This document shows, piece after piece, positions 27,140-35,573 of a DNA stretch of 64,000 nucleotides. Numbering within the stretch: the first letter of the stretch is position 1; each line of letters starts with the position of its first letter. The notes beneath the pieces are model-generated. The model made no database searches and was not told the origin of the DNA. It worked only from the letters and a program-made list of their open reading frames with translations. The DNA comes from Brasilonema sp. UFV-L1 (lineage in GTDB: Bacteria > Cyanobacteriota > Cyanobacteriia > Cyanobacteriales > Nostocaceae), in NCBI RefSeq assembly GCF_012912105.1, contig NZ_QMEA01000014.1:1-64000 (forward strand), given 5' to 3'. Both the position numbers and the translations under genes were made by a program.

Positions 27140-27352
27140 AGACGGTCAACACCCCTGCCTGAAGGCTAGGGGCTTCTAGCCTCAAGCTTTAGGATTAGTT
27201 GACCAGACTCAGTACCTTGCGTACTACGTTATTGGTAAGCGTTCAAGTTCCTACCAACGAATGCGTTAGCGCAGCGTGCCGTTAGGCATAGCTAGTTTGT
27301 TGCTCTAGAAATTGGGGATTAAACAGGTTTATAGGGTTAAGCCAGTGTTCTC
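27140..27352 (+). ncRNA. HEARO-like (IscB-type omega) RNA, without IscB gene
   Basis: A structured block resembling the HEARO RNA. An outer helix pairs GGTCAAC (27144-27150) with GTTGACC (27198-27204), enclosing hairpin CCCCTGCC-TGAA-GGCTAGGGG. Then come the hairpin AGTAC-CTTGC-GTACT and the hairpin TTGGTA (27232-27237) with TACCAA (27252-27257), and downstream AAGCCAGTGTT. The sequence GTACCTTGCGTAC with TTGGTAAGCG is what I remember from HEARO. HEARO RNAs guide the HNH nuclease IscB, whose gene normally follows; here no such gene follows. Part of the middle (27258-27292) is replaced or extended by interspersed repeat. Family assignment is from memory. Confidence 0.5.
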
Positions 27353-27683
27353 GATATAGTACCGACCAATAACATTGTCGTTAGCGAAGCGGAACCTCTT
27401 AGGTTCAGCTAACTTTACTCCTGCAAAGGAAGGCTCTATGGCTAACGCCACGGCTAACGCCGAACGGAGCAAAATCATTATGCGTACAGAGTGAACGATT
27501 TGAAATGGTAATTGTCCCATTGAAAGTGCATTACAAAAGTACACCGAATTTAGTAACTCCAAGGCGGTAATGAACTTTAAAGATATGTGACGGTTGATAA
27601 ATCAACCGTAGAGAGCGAAGCGAGTACCGTGTTTCCTTCGTGACTTAAAAGTACACGGTTTCCACACTCCCAAAGGCTTTTAG
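27353..27683. other. Repeats and hairpins upstream of the DUF5895 gene
   Basis: GTTAGCGAAGCGGAACCTC and GCTAACGCCACGGCTAACGCC are interspersed-repeat modules. Closer to the gene are two hairpins: ACGGTTGA-TAAA-TCAACCGT (27590-27609, perfect) and ACCGTGT (27626-27632) with ACACGGT (27653-27659). They lie in the presumed leader of the next gene, ending 24 bases before its start. Confidence 0.55.
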
Positions 27684-28553
27684 ATGAAACCATCTGCAAA
27701 ATTCGACTTTGAAGATGAGAAGTACAATGCACCCGCTTCTCAAGTCATCCCTTGGTGTCAGATGATTAATCCTCGCTATGGTACCAACGGTTTACAGCCT
27801 CACGGTTTGGCAATTAAGCTAGATAACGCTAACGCTGTGGGTTTTCAACCTGATAACAATTGGCATGAAGTGGAGCATGAATTTAGCTCTGGAATTGAAA
27901 CAGTGTATATCACAACTACTCCTCGCCTAGTCGTAGTACGTCGGGGACCATTATCTGTTAAAGACCGAGAAACTGGTGTGAAATTAGGTACACTCAAAGA
28001 CAATTACGATGCTTTTTTAGCAGACAAACTTAAATTTAAAACATTTACTCGTTATTTAATTTATTTGGTAGGAGAAGAGAAAAAGTTTTTACATGAATCA
28101 CCGTTACAGTTAACTCTCAATGGAGCAGCAGGAGCAAGTTTTAGTAAAGCTTACTGTGAGTATCAACAAGGTAAAGTCACGAGTGGGTTTCTTGCTGAAC
28201 TAGAAAAGGCTTATTCTGGATATCGCAAGCAACCTTTGACACCAAAAGGTCCACTTTTCCACGCTCATGGAATTTTTTGCCCTATTATCAACTGTGAAGA
28301 AAGAGGAATTGAACCTAACACAGTTTTGGTAGCTTCAACTGTGGACTATAAACATCCTACAATTGCTACCTTAATAGAGTACCTGATTGCTTCCGACTCC
28401 CAAGAATCTGAAATTATCTGTAAGACATTTGAAGAGTACAAGGACTTTGGAAAGGAAACTATGAAAGCCGAAACACCTCGGATGGAGACGGCTGGAGTTT
28501 CCAGTTCTTACGTTTATCCAGATGATGATGATTATGCTTATCCACCGTATTAG
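27684..28553 (+). CDS. DUF5895-like protein
   Basis: The 289-residue protein has no catalytic motif that I recognise. The opening (KFDFEDEKYNAPASQVIPWCQMINPRYG, in part) and GLAIKLDNANAVGFQP match a conserved cyanobacterial family named DUF5895, as I remember it. It has no signal peptide or membrane segment. The C-terminus (SSYVYPDDDDYAYPPY) is acidic and tyrosine-rich. The family is often multi-copy and found in accessory regions; here it lies between two solo guide-RNA-like elements. Function is unknown. Confidence 0.65.
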   Translation: MKPSAKFDFEDEKYNAPASQVIPWCQMINPRYGTNGLQPHGLAIKLDNANAVGFQPDNNWHEVEHEFSSGIETVYITTTPRLVVVRRGPLSVKDRETGVKLGTLKDNYDAFLADKLKFKTFTRYLIYLVGEEKKFLHESPLQLTLNGAAGASFSKAYCEYQQGKVTSGFLAELEKAYSGYRKQPLTPKGPLFHAHGIFCPIINCEERGIEPNTVLVASTVDYKHPTIATLIEYLIASDSQESEIICKTFEEYKDFGKETMKAETPRMETAGVSSSYVYPDDDDYAYPPY

Positions 28554-28604
28554 TAAAAACAGGGAAAGTACGAACTGTGGTAAATTTTGATGCAACAAAT
28601 TGAA

Positions 28605-28723
28605 ATTTACCTGGTCGTGGAAGTCCCCACCTTCAATCAGTGGAGGCGAAGTCCAAGCTAAGGCATTTGGCCTTGAAACTGGAAGCCCAACCTTCAGCCC
28701 GTCGGCAAGGTTGGGTAGTTCAC
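28605..28723 (+). ncRNA. TnpB-type omega RNA / IS200-IS605 right end, without tnpB
   Basis: The segment ends GGAAGCCCAACCTT, loop, AAGGTTGGGTAGTTCAC. The 9-bp perfect stem is CCCAACCTT (28686-28694) with AAGGTTGGG (28707-28715). The frame GGAAGCCC...GGGTAGTTCAC is the characteristic right end of cyanobacterial IS605/IS607-type tnpB elements, where the 3' end of the gene yields the guide RNA. A smaller hairpin CCAC/GTGG precedes it. No tnpB or tnpA gene is adjacent, so it is a remnant or a stand-alone guide RNA. A guide would be the bases from 28724 onward. Confidence 0.65.
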
Positions 28724-28793
28724 TATGGTCGTCGTCACCTCACGGAAGTCATGATAGTGAGAGATACATAAAAATTTAAAATTCCAAACTGAT

Positions 28794-30275
28794 ATGACTT
28801 CAACATTACCCTTGCCCGATCCACATCGTAGTGATTCGTCCGACATTGGCGAAAATTCTCTGAATTGGGAGGAACAACTCGATAGTGCCATTTTCACTTT
28901 TGAAGACATTCAGGCAGAACTCAACTATAAACAAGCGCGAACAGCACTGCGAAATTTGGTAGATAAGCTTGACCTCACTCAAGAGGAAAAAGACGGACTG
29001 GAGATGGAAATTGGCGATTTGGAAACCATGCTTTCGAAGTTAGAACGCATGGTAGTGCAGATAGCCGCCTTTGGTATGGTAGGACGAGGCAAATCATCTC
29101 TACTCAATGCTTTGGTAGGACAAAGCGTGTTTGAAACAGGTCCGTTACACGGTGTCACCCGCAATACTCAAACAGCAAACTGGAATATAACAGAGGAAGC
29201 AATTGGGGAAACAGAACGTGCTTTGCGAGTCACTTTACCAGGAACAGGTCAATCTCAAGTAGAATTAATTGATACTCCAGGATTAGACGAAGTTGATGGT
29301 GAAACTCGCGCTGCACTGGCTCAAAAGATAGCAAAACAAGCAGATTTGATTCTGTTTGTCATTGCTGGTGACATGACGAAAGTTGAACACGAAGCCCTTT
29401 CCCAATTACGAGAAGCAGGTAAACCTATTTTGCTGGTGTTTAATAAAGTAGACCAGTATCCTGAAGCAGACCGTATGGCAATTTACCAAAAAATCCGGGA
29501 TGAGAGAGTACGGGAATTACTTTCACCAGATGAAATTGTGATGGCTGCAGCATCGCCATTAGTAAGGACAATGGTTCATCGCCCCGATGGTACTAGGGGT
29601 GTGCAGTTGCGTACAGGACAAGCCCAAGTCGAGGAACTGAAACTAAAAATTTTGGAAATTTTGCATCGTGAAGGTAAAGCTTTGGTCGCCCTTAACACAA
29701 TGCTTTATGCTGATAATGTTAACGAGCAATTGGTGCAGCGCAAACTGAAGATTCGTGATACGAGTGCCAATCAGTTAATTTGGAAGGCGACGATGACTAA
29801 AGCAATGGCGATCGCCCTCAATCCTGTCATGCTAGTAGATGTTCTCGCTGGTGCGGTGATAGATATTGTCCTGATTCTGGGCTTATCAAAACTTTATGGC
29901 ATTCCCATGACCGAAACTGGGGCCGTAAAATTATTACAAAGAATAGCTATCAGTATGGGTGGTATCAGTGCTAGCGAATTATTGGCAAACTTGGGATTGA
30001 GTTCGCTAAAAACATTACTTGGTTTATCTGCACCTGCTACAGGCGGTGCTTCCTTGGGTGCTTATCTTTCGGTAGCACTAACTCAAGCTGGTGTCGCAGG
30101 TGTTTCTTGCTATGGTCTTGGGTATGTAACCAAAGCATATTTAGCCAATGGTGCAAATTGGGGACCAGATGGTCCTAAAGCTGTGATTAGTAAAATCTTA
30201 GCAACCCTTGATGAAGGTTCAATTCTTAGCCGTATTAAGGAAGAATTACGATTGAAGATAAAGGGGAAAAGATAA
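28794..30275 (+). CDS. Dynamin/Era-like GTPase with DUF697-like membrane region
   Basis: A 493-residue GTPase. GMVGRGKSSLLNALVG at residues 96-111 is the G1 loop, DTPGLDEVDG the G3 and NKVDQYPEADR the G4. An N-terminal helical segment of about 90 residues precedes the G domain. The last 150 residues hold hydrophobic helices (ALNPVMLVDVLAGAVIDIVLILGL, in part; GGASLGAYLSVALTQAG) like the DUF697 domain. Related proteins remodel or associate with membranes; the specific role is unknown. It starts at ATG 28794, about 70 bases after the TnpB-type RNA end. Confidence 0.85.
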   Translation: MTSTLPLPDPHRSDSSDIGENSLNWEEQLDSAIFTFEDIQAELNYKQARTALRNLVDKLDLTQEEKDGLEMEIGDLETMLSKLERMVVQIAAFGMVGRGKSSLLNALVGQSVFETGPLHGVTRNTQTANWNITEEAIGETERALRVTLPGTGQSQVELIDTPGLDEVDGETRAALAQKIAKQADLILFVIAGDMTKVEHEALSQLREAGKPILLVFNKVDQYPEADRMAIYQKIRDERVRELLSPDEIVMAAASPLVRTMVHRPDGTRGVQLRTGQAQVEELKLKILEILHREGKALVALNTMLYADNVNEQLVQRKLKIRDTSANQLIWKATMTKAMAIALNPVMLVDVLAGAVIDIVLILGLSKLYGIPMTETGAVKLLQRIAISMGGISASELLANLGLSSLKTLLGLSAPATGGASLGAYLSVALTQAGVAGVSCYGLGYVTKAYLANGANWGPDGPKAVISKILATLDEGSILSRIKEELRLKIKGKR

Positions 30276-30358
30276 AAGGATTTCGTCTTGTCTTTAACTA
30301 TTAAAAGCTGTTTGGCAAATTTTCATCAATAGCTAACCTCTTGAAGAAATACACAGCT

Positions 30359-30689
30359 ATGCAACCTGATTTACAAGGCTTATATATTACACAAGACGAC
30401 TTGAAACAAATAGCTGGTCAACCCCTATGCCTAACGGCACGCTTGGGCTATCGGGGAATTCAAAATTCACGCATTCACTGCCTGCGGCACACTGCTAACA
30501 CATTCAAAATTCAATACCCCATAAATAAATTTAGAAGCTTGAAATAAAGAACTTTTGGAGAGCAATGTTACTGCTATGCAAGCATTACAAGTCAGCCATG
30601 AGGCGAGAGAATATGCACGACGAGTTGATGAAGCCTTGCAAATTGTACAAGACGTGCAAGTAGAAATGAGAAAGCTAGAAGAGGGTTAA
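30359..30689 (+). pseudogene. Decayed paralogue of the two-TM protein at 31223
   Basis: The 5' piece from ATG 30359 encodes MQPDLQGLYITQDDLKQIAGQ, matching QPDLLSLEMTKGELRRLIG of the intact gene. The 3' piece up to 30689 encodes NKELLESNVTAMQALQVSHE and REYARRVDEALQIVQDVQVE, matching the intact C-terminus. The middle, including both membrane helices, is gone and replaced by an interspersed repeat (GGCACGCTTGGGCTATCGGG) and AT-rich filler. Two tandem copies once existed and one has been gutted. Confidence 0.85.
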
Positions 30690-31222
30690 ACCAGTGAACA
30701 GTTATCAGTTATCACTGATAACTGATAACTGGTGAATGTGTACAAAATTAACTACAAAAAAAACCGTCGTTCTAAGTAATAGTTTTCTTGGATTGTGTGA
30801 ATATATTCAGATGTTTTTGTTTTGACTTGGTGATGAGAAGGGAAATCGAATTCAGAGTTATCCATGTGAGATGTCTTCTGATTTTTTTCCTCTTTTGGAG
30901 GAGGTTTGAGTTGGAAAACTAGGGCAATGTACAACATAACTGTTAAGTGACTCTCTTTGTTTAGAAGTTTTTGTTTTAAGCTTAATGACTAGCATACTAC
31001 ATAAACACTACAAAGCGTGTCAAGGAATTTCAGAAAATTTTTTGAAATTCTTTGAAAACTTTACTCAGCTTGTCTTTGAGCCTAAAATCCTTGTCTTTGT
31101 TGCCCGCGCTTACGAGACTGTTCTCCCGTTGGAAGAAGAAAATGAAGAGAGGTCATCTTAGACTGGGAAGGGAGTAGGATACAACAAATACGCCACTAGC
31201 CCTTTGATAGGAGTATCAATCT
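30690..31222. other. Intergenic, with a 33-bp palindrome
   Basis: After the palindrome described separately, the interval is AT-rich. A 61-codon minus-strand frame (30752-30937, ending YLERRFFL) has no recognisable domain and is left out. The right end holds the ribosome site AGGAG ahead of the next gene. Confidence 0.5.
30699..30731. repeat. 16-bp-arm palindrome (CAGTTATCAGTTATCA)
   Basis: CAGTTATCAGTTATCA, a central C, and the exact reverse complement. It is a frequent dispersed repeat type in cyanobacterial genomes (TGATAACTG units). It sits ten bases after the pseudogene stop and may terminate transcription. Confidence 0.85.
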
Positions 31223-31885
31223 GTGCAGCCGGACTTATTGAGCCTGGAAATGACTAAGGGAGAACTAAGACGCTTAATTGGGTTAAATCCAGATGATGTC
31301 TTGCGACCATCTATAATGAAAAATCGCGAGAAACGATTGAGTTTTTTGAAGAATGAAATCGTTGTAGTGCTAGTGCTGACTCCAATAATTGTCGGGTTGA
31401 TTTATGCGTTTATGATTCTTTTGACAATTGGTCCTTCAATTCTACTAGGCATCATTTTACTTACAAGCGTGCCAATTGCGGTCATAATTGGGCGTTGGTT
31501 TTGGCGGCGTTTCACCTGTCCCAGAAGAGTCATAGTACTTTTAGATGAAGTTGATAAATATCATGCTGTTATCAAAGCTATCGATATCCATGACCAACAG
31601 CTAACATCTGGAAATACGGAGAGTTGTATAGCTGATAGAGAAAAAGTTGTTACTGCTTTACAACTGATTAGAGAAGATTTTGTTCGCGCTTTGAAAACAG
31701 AACGAATTTTACGAGATAATAAAAAATTATTTACTAATAATCAAGAGTTACTTGTCAATAATTTCACAGATTTGCAACTCCTGCAAGTGAGCAATCAGGC
31801 AGGTGAGTATGCTCAACTCCTAAATCAATCATTGCAGATTGCAATGACTGTGCAAACAGAGATGACAAGATTTCACAAAGTCTAA
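31223..31885 (+). CDS. Two-TM membrane protein, cyanobacterial, function unknown
   Basis: The 220-residue protein starts at GTG 31223 after AGGAG. A short cytoplasmic N-terminus (QPDLLSLEMTKGELRRLIGLNPDDVL, in part) precedes a two-helix hairpin at about residues 48-93 (EIVVVLVLTPIIVGLIYAF; ILLGIILLTSVPIAVIIG). The remaining 125 residues are a cytoplasmic helical domain (LLDEVDKYHAVIKAID, then LLQVSNQAGEYAQLLNQSLQ). I do not recognise the family. A decayed paralogue lies just upstream, so the pair arose by tandem duplication. Confidence 0.75.
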   Translation: MQPDLLSLEMTKGELRRLIGLNPDDVLRPSIMKNREKRLSFLKNEIVVVLVLTPIIVGLIYAFMILLTIGPSILLGIILLTSVPIAVIIGRWFWRRFTCPRRVIVLLDEVDKYHAVIKAIDIHDQQLTSGNTESCIADREKVVTALQLIREDFVRALKTERILRDNKKLFTNNQELLVNNFTDLQLLQVSNQAGEYAQLLNQSLQIAMTVQTEMTRFHKV

Positions 31886-31968
31886 TCTTGGTAATCTCCA
31901 AGCCTCCTTACAAAGGAGCAACACTTGCCAAAATTTTCTGAGATCACAATTGTCCCGTTGACTTAAAG

Positions 31969-33327
31969 ATGACCAACAAACCAAAAATAATTGTCTTAGA
32001 TGATGATCCGACAGGTTCTCAAACAGTCCACAGTTGCTTGCTACTCATGCGTTGGGATGTGGAAACATTACGTTTGGGGTTGCAAGATGATTCACCGATT
32101 TTCTTTGTGTTAACAAATACAAGAGCCCTTCCCCCAGAAAAGGCAGCATCGATTACCAGAGAGGTTTGCCATAACCTGAGAACCGCTATAGATACTACCC
32201 CCTCTCTATCCCCCCTTTCAAAAGGGGGGGACAAAGGGGGGGTTCTGATTGTCAGTCGTTCTGATTCGACTTTACGGGGACATTACCCAATTGAAACTGA
32301 TGTCATTGCCTCTGAACTTGGTCCATTTGATGCTCATTTTCTTGTACCAGCGTTTTTTGAGGGCGGACGTATAACCCGCGATAGTATCCATTATCTGATG
32401 ATCGACGGTGTTCCCACCCCTGTGCATGAAACTGAATTTGCTCGTGATTCAGTTTTTGGCTATCATCACAGCTACTTACCTAAGTATGTAGAAGAAAAAA
32501 CTCAAGGACGTATTGATGCTGAGTCGGTAGAAAGGTTTTTATTGAGGGATATTCGGGCTGGTAGCTTAGAACGACTCATGCAACTGAGTCACAACCAATG
32601 TGCTGTTGTGGATGGTGAAACTCAAGCAGATCTCAACCACTTTGCACAAGATGTACTGACAGCAGCAAGTCAAGGAAAACGCTTTTTGTTTCGTAGCGCT
32701 GCGAGTATTTTAACGGCTTTAGCTGCCTTGCCACCGCAACCCATTGCTGCAGAAAATATGTCACAGTATGTGCGAGGAGGTAAACCAGGTGTCGTGATTG
32801 TTGGTTCCCATGTTAAAAAGACGACTCAGCAGTTAGAAGTGCTGCTGCAGCAAGAGAAAACGATGGGAATTGAAGTGGATGTGACGCGGTTAGTTGATGA
32901 TGGAGCTAATGAATCTGCTACACTGCTAACCGAGGTTCTACATCATGTCCGTGCAGCACATAATGCTGGGAAAACACCAGTGGTTTATACCAGCCGTCAG
33001 GAACTGACTTTTAAAGATGTTAAAACAAGGCTACAGTTTGGTGTGGAAGTTTCAGGCTTATTGATGGATATCGTGCAGGGTTTACCATCGGATATGGGGT
33101 TTTTAATCAGTAAAGGTGGCATTACTTCCAATGATGTCTTGAGTGTAGGTTTAGGGTTGACTTCAGCGCGCTTACTGGGTCAAATTTTAGCTGGTTGTTC
33201 AATGGTGATAACTTCATCAGAACATCCTCAGTTTCCTAATTTGCCAGTCGTGCTGTTTCCAGGAAATGTGGGCGATGCTGATGCGTTGGCAATAGTCTAC
33301 CAAAGACTAAGTAAAAATACAGGGTGA
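31969..33327 (+). CDS. Four-carbon acid sugar kinase family protein (DUF1537)
   Basis: The 452-residue protein matches the DUF1537/OtnK kinase family, which phosphorylates C4 sugar acids such as threonate. The N-terminal domain opens IIVLDDDPTGSQTVHSC; SRSDSTLRGHYPIE is the substrate motif; the C-terminal nucleotide-binding domain has SHVKKTTQQ and DMGFLISKGGITSNDVLS with the glycine-rich ATP loop. Between LRTAIDT and LIVSRSD sits an extra stretch (TPSLSPLSKGGDKGG) coded by an interspersed repeat and not expected in the family. The insertion is in frame, so the product may still be active. Confidence 0.92.
   Translation: MTNKPKIIVLDDDPTGSQTVHSCLLLMRWDVETLRLGLQDDSPIFFVLTNTRALPPEKAASITREVCHNLRTAIDTTPSLSPLSKGGDKGGVLIVSRSDSTLRGHYPIETDVIASELGPFDAHFLVPAFFEGGRITRDSIHYLMIDGVPTPVHETEFARDSVFGYHHSYLPKYVEEKTQGRIDAESVERFLLRDIRAGSLERLMQLSHNQCAVVDGETQADLNHFAQDVLTAASQGKRFLFRSAASILTALAALPPQPIAAENMSQYVRGGKPGVVIVGSHVKKTTQQLEVLLQQEKTMGIEVDVTRLVDDGANESATLLTEVLHHVRAAHNAGKTPVVYTSRQELTFKDVKTRLQFGVEVSGLLMDIVQGLPSDMGFLISKGGITSNDVLSVGLGLTSARLLGQILAGCSMVITSSEHPQFPNLPVVLFPGNVGDADALAIVYQRLSKNTG
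32198..32250. repeat. G-rich interspersed repeat inserted in frame in the kinase gene
   Basis: CCCCCCTTTCAAAAGGGGGG followed by GACAAAGGGGGGG. It codes for PLSKGGDKGG in the host frame and is related to the copy at base 1. Filamentous cyanobacteria carry many such copies, and in-frame versions appear as PLSKGG peptides. Confidence 0.85.
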
Positions 33328-33374
33328 GGAGTGTGTTTTTTAAGAACACTGTTGCAAATGGTCACTAATCTGGT

Positions 33375-34676
33375 ATGGATGATCGCTCTATTCCGTATTT
33401 TGGCAAGTCTTACATGACTTCTGATTCTGCTATTCCTGATCAGAAGTCGAAAAAAGCTTTTTCTGATGTGGAGGAAATCTCTACGCTTTCTGATGTAGAA
33501 GCGATTTCGCAAGCAGAGGATAATCCAGTCCTCCCCGAAGCAGAGGTTAATTCTGTCCTACTTTACTTAAAATCGCATTCTTCAGATTATAATATCGAGT
33601 CAAATTCCAATGATTCCAACGTGAAGGCAAATTTTTCCCATCCTGATATAGAACAGACAGGTTCTAACTATTCCAACGTGGAGTTAGATTCTTCCCATCC
33701 TGATGGTGAGTCACATCTTATTTCCGAGTATTCCAACGTGGAGGTAGATTCTTCTCATCTTGATAGAGAACAGACAAATTCTTCCCATTCTGATGAGTCA
33801 CATCTTGTTTCCAATACAGAGTCGAATGCTTATCATCCTGATGTTGAGTCAAATTCTGTTGTTCCTGAGTTAGAATTCAATCCAGCTTTTCTCAACGTAG
33901 AGTTAAGTGAATCACTGTCATTAGAAGTTACGGTGAATCCCAATATTCAAGTCCAAATAAAAACTCAGGAGGAAAAACTTTTTTTAATTTTACCAACAGA
34001 GTCTCAATTCCCTTCTTCAGAAAACAATTGGACTGAGATTTGGCAACAAATGAAGTTGCGGCTTTTGGCTTGCGATCGCTCTTTTTCACCTAATACAGCG
34101 CTACATCTGGTTGCCCAAGATCGCTTGTTAGATGGTAGACAACTCCAAGAACTTGCCGAAAGTTTGAATCAATTTCAAATTGAGCTAAAATCGGTGTCTA
34201 CTAGTCGTCGCCAAACTGCTATTGCTGCAGTCACGATGGGCTACTCTGTAGAACAATTGCAGCAACAAACAACACTTCGCGCTGAGTCAAAACCGGATAA
34301 ACCTCCGCTTGCAGAACCTCTCTATTTAGAAAAGACGTTGCGTTCTGGAGAAGAAATTCGTCACCCAGGTCATGTTATCCTCTTAGGGGATTTGAACCCT
34401 GGTGGTATTGTAGTTGCAGATGGAGATATTCTTGTTTGGGGTCGTCTACGTGGAATTGCTCATGCAGGTGCCCTTGGAAATCGCGATTGTCTGATTATGG
34501 CTTTGCAGATGGAACCAACGCAGCTGCGAATTGCAGATGCTGTTGCAAGAGCTCCAGAAAAGTCCCCAATGCAGTTTTATCCTGAGGTAGCGTATATTAC
34601 GTCTCAAGGAATTCGCATTGCGAGAGTTAGCGATTTTTCTAGAATCCTATTAAGTAGGATGAATCAAGAGACCTAA
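33375..34676 (+). CDS. minC: Septum-site protein MinC with long low-complexity N-terminus
   Basis: The C-terminal half is MinC, the inhibitor of FtsZ assembly carried by MinD: LFLILPTESQ starts the N-domain near residue 200, and the beta-helix runs GDLNPGGIVVADGDILVWGRLRGIAHAG, in part, to IRIARVSDFSR. The first 190 residues are unusual: a Ser/Asn/Asp/His-rich stretch with degenerate repeats of the type SNVEVDSSHPD, two to five times recognisable in protein and DNA. MinC of about 230-260 residues is usual; here it is 433. minD and minE follow on the same strand at 52 and 38 bases, forming the min operon. A true start further inside is possible. Confidence 0.93.
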   Translation: MDDRSIPYFGKSYMTSDSAIPDQKSKKAFSDVEEISTLSDVEAISQAEDNPVLPEAEVNSVLLYLKSHSSDYNIESNSNDSNVKANFSHPDIEQTGSNYSNVELDSSHPDGESHLISEYSNVEVDSSHLDREQTNSSHSDESHLVSNTESNAYHPDVESNSVVPELEFNPAFLNVELSESLSLEVTVNPNIQVQIKTQEEKLFLILPTESQFPSSENNWTEIWQQMKLRLLACDRSFSPNTALHLVAQDRLLDGRQLQELAESLNQFQIELKSVSTSRRQTAIAAVTMGYSVEQLQQQTTLRAESKPDKPPLAEPLYLEKTLRSGEEIRHPGHVILLGDLNPGGIVVADGDILVWGRLRGIAHAGALGNRDCLIMALQMEPTQLRIADAVARAPEKSPMQFYPEVAYITSQGIRIARVSDFSRILLSRMNQET

Positions 34677-34728
34677 ATCTTTTTTATTGTTGTATATTTT
34701 TTAATCACTAATCGAGCTCGTTTCTATC

Positions 34729-35535
34729 ATGACTCGCATTATTGTTACAACCTCCGGCAAAGGAGGGGTAGGAAAAACCACGATTACGGCAAATCTGGGG
34801 ATGGCTTTAGCCAAAATGGGGCGTCAAGTGGCTTTGGTTGATGCGGATTTTGGTTTGAGAAATTTGGATTTGCTACTAGGGCTAGAAAATCGCATCGTTT
34901 ATACAGCGGTTGAAGTTTTGGCTAGAGAGTGTCGCTTAGAACAAGCTTTGGTAAGGGATAAGCGGCAACCTAACCTTGTTTTGTTACCTGCTGCACAAAA
35001 TCGTACCAAAGATGCGGTGACTCCCGATCAGATGAAATTATTGGTAAATGCACTGGCGCAAAAGTATCAATATGTTTTGGTTGATAGCCCAGCAGGAATT
35101 GAAATGGGGTTTAAAAACGCGATCGCCCCGGCAAAAGAAGCCCTGATTGTCACCACTCCAGAAATTGCTTCAGTGCGTGATGCTGATCGTGTCGTTGGAT
35201 TACTGGAAGCACAAGGCATTAAACGTATTCACCTGATTATTAACCGTATCAGACCTGCAATGGTACGGGCAAATGATATGATGTCGGTTCAAGATGTTCA
35301 GGAACTTCTTGCAATTCCCTTAATTGGAGTTATTCCTGATGATGAGCGCGTTATTGTTTCTACAAATCGCGGTGAACCTTTAGTCTTAGCGGAGAATCCT
35401 TCTTTAGCTGCTACAGCGATCGACAATATTGTTCGTAGATTAGAAGGAGAAACGGTCGAATTTCTTCAGCTTGACTCACATCAAGACAACATCTTCTCTC
35501 GTTTGAGAAGGTTGTTCTGGACAAAAAGTATTTAA
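34729..35535 (+). CDS. minD: Septum-site ATPase MinD
   Basis: The 268-residue ParA/MinD ATPase has the deviant Walker A GKGGVGKTT at residues 10-18, LVDADFGLRNLDLLLG, and YVLVDSPAGIE as Walker B. It oscillates between poles with MinE and recruits MinC to the membrane. The C-terminal helix (IFSRLRRLFW) is an amphipathic membrane-targeting sequence. It is the middle gene of minCDE. Confidence 0.98.
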   Translation: MTRIIVTTSGKGGVGKTTITANLGMALAKMGRQVALVDADFGLRNLDLLLGLENRIVYTAVEVLARECRLEQALVRDKRQPNLVLLPAAQNRTKDAVTPDQMKLLVNALAQKYQYVLVDSPAGIEMGFKNAIAPAKEALIVTTPEIASVRDADRVVGLLEAQGIKRIHLIINRIRPAMVRANDMMSVQDVQELLAIPLIGVIPDDERVIVSTNRGEPLVLAENPSLAATAIDNIVRRLEGETVEFLQLDSHQDNIFSRLRRLFWTKSI

Positions 35536-35573
35536 CATATTCCCTCTGCTGCCGACTTAGCTAGCTAGCTGCA

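Noticed and set aside
30752-30937. 61-codon minus-strand frame
   Set aside because: No similarity recognised and no ribosome site; could be a small gene but unsupported.
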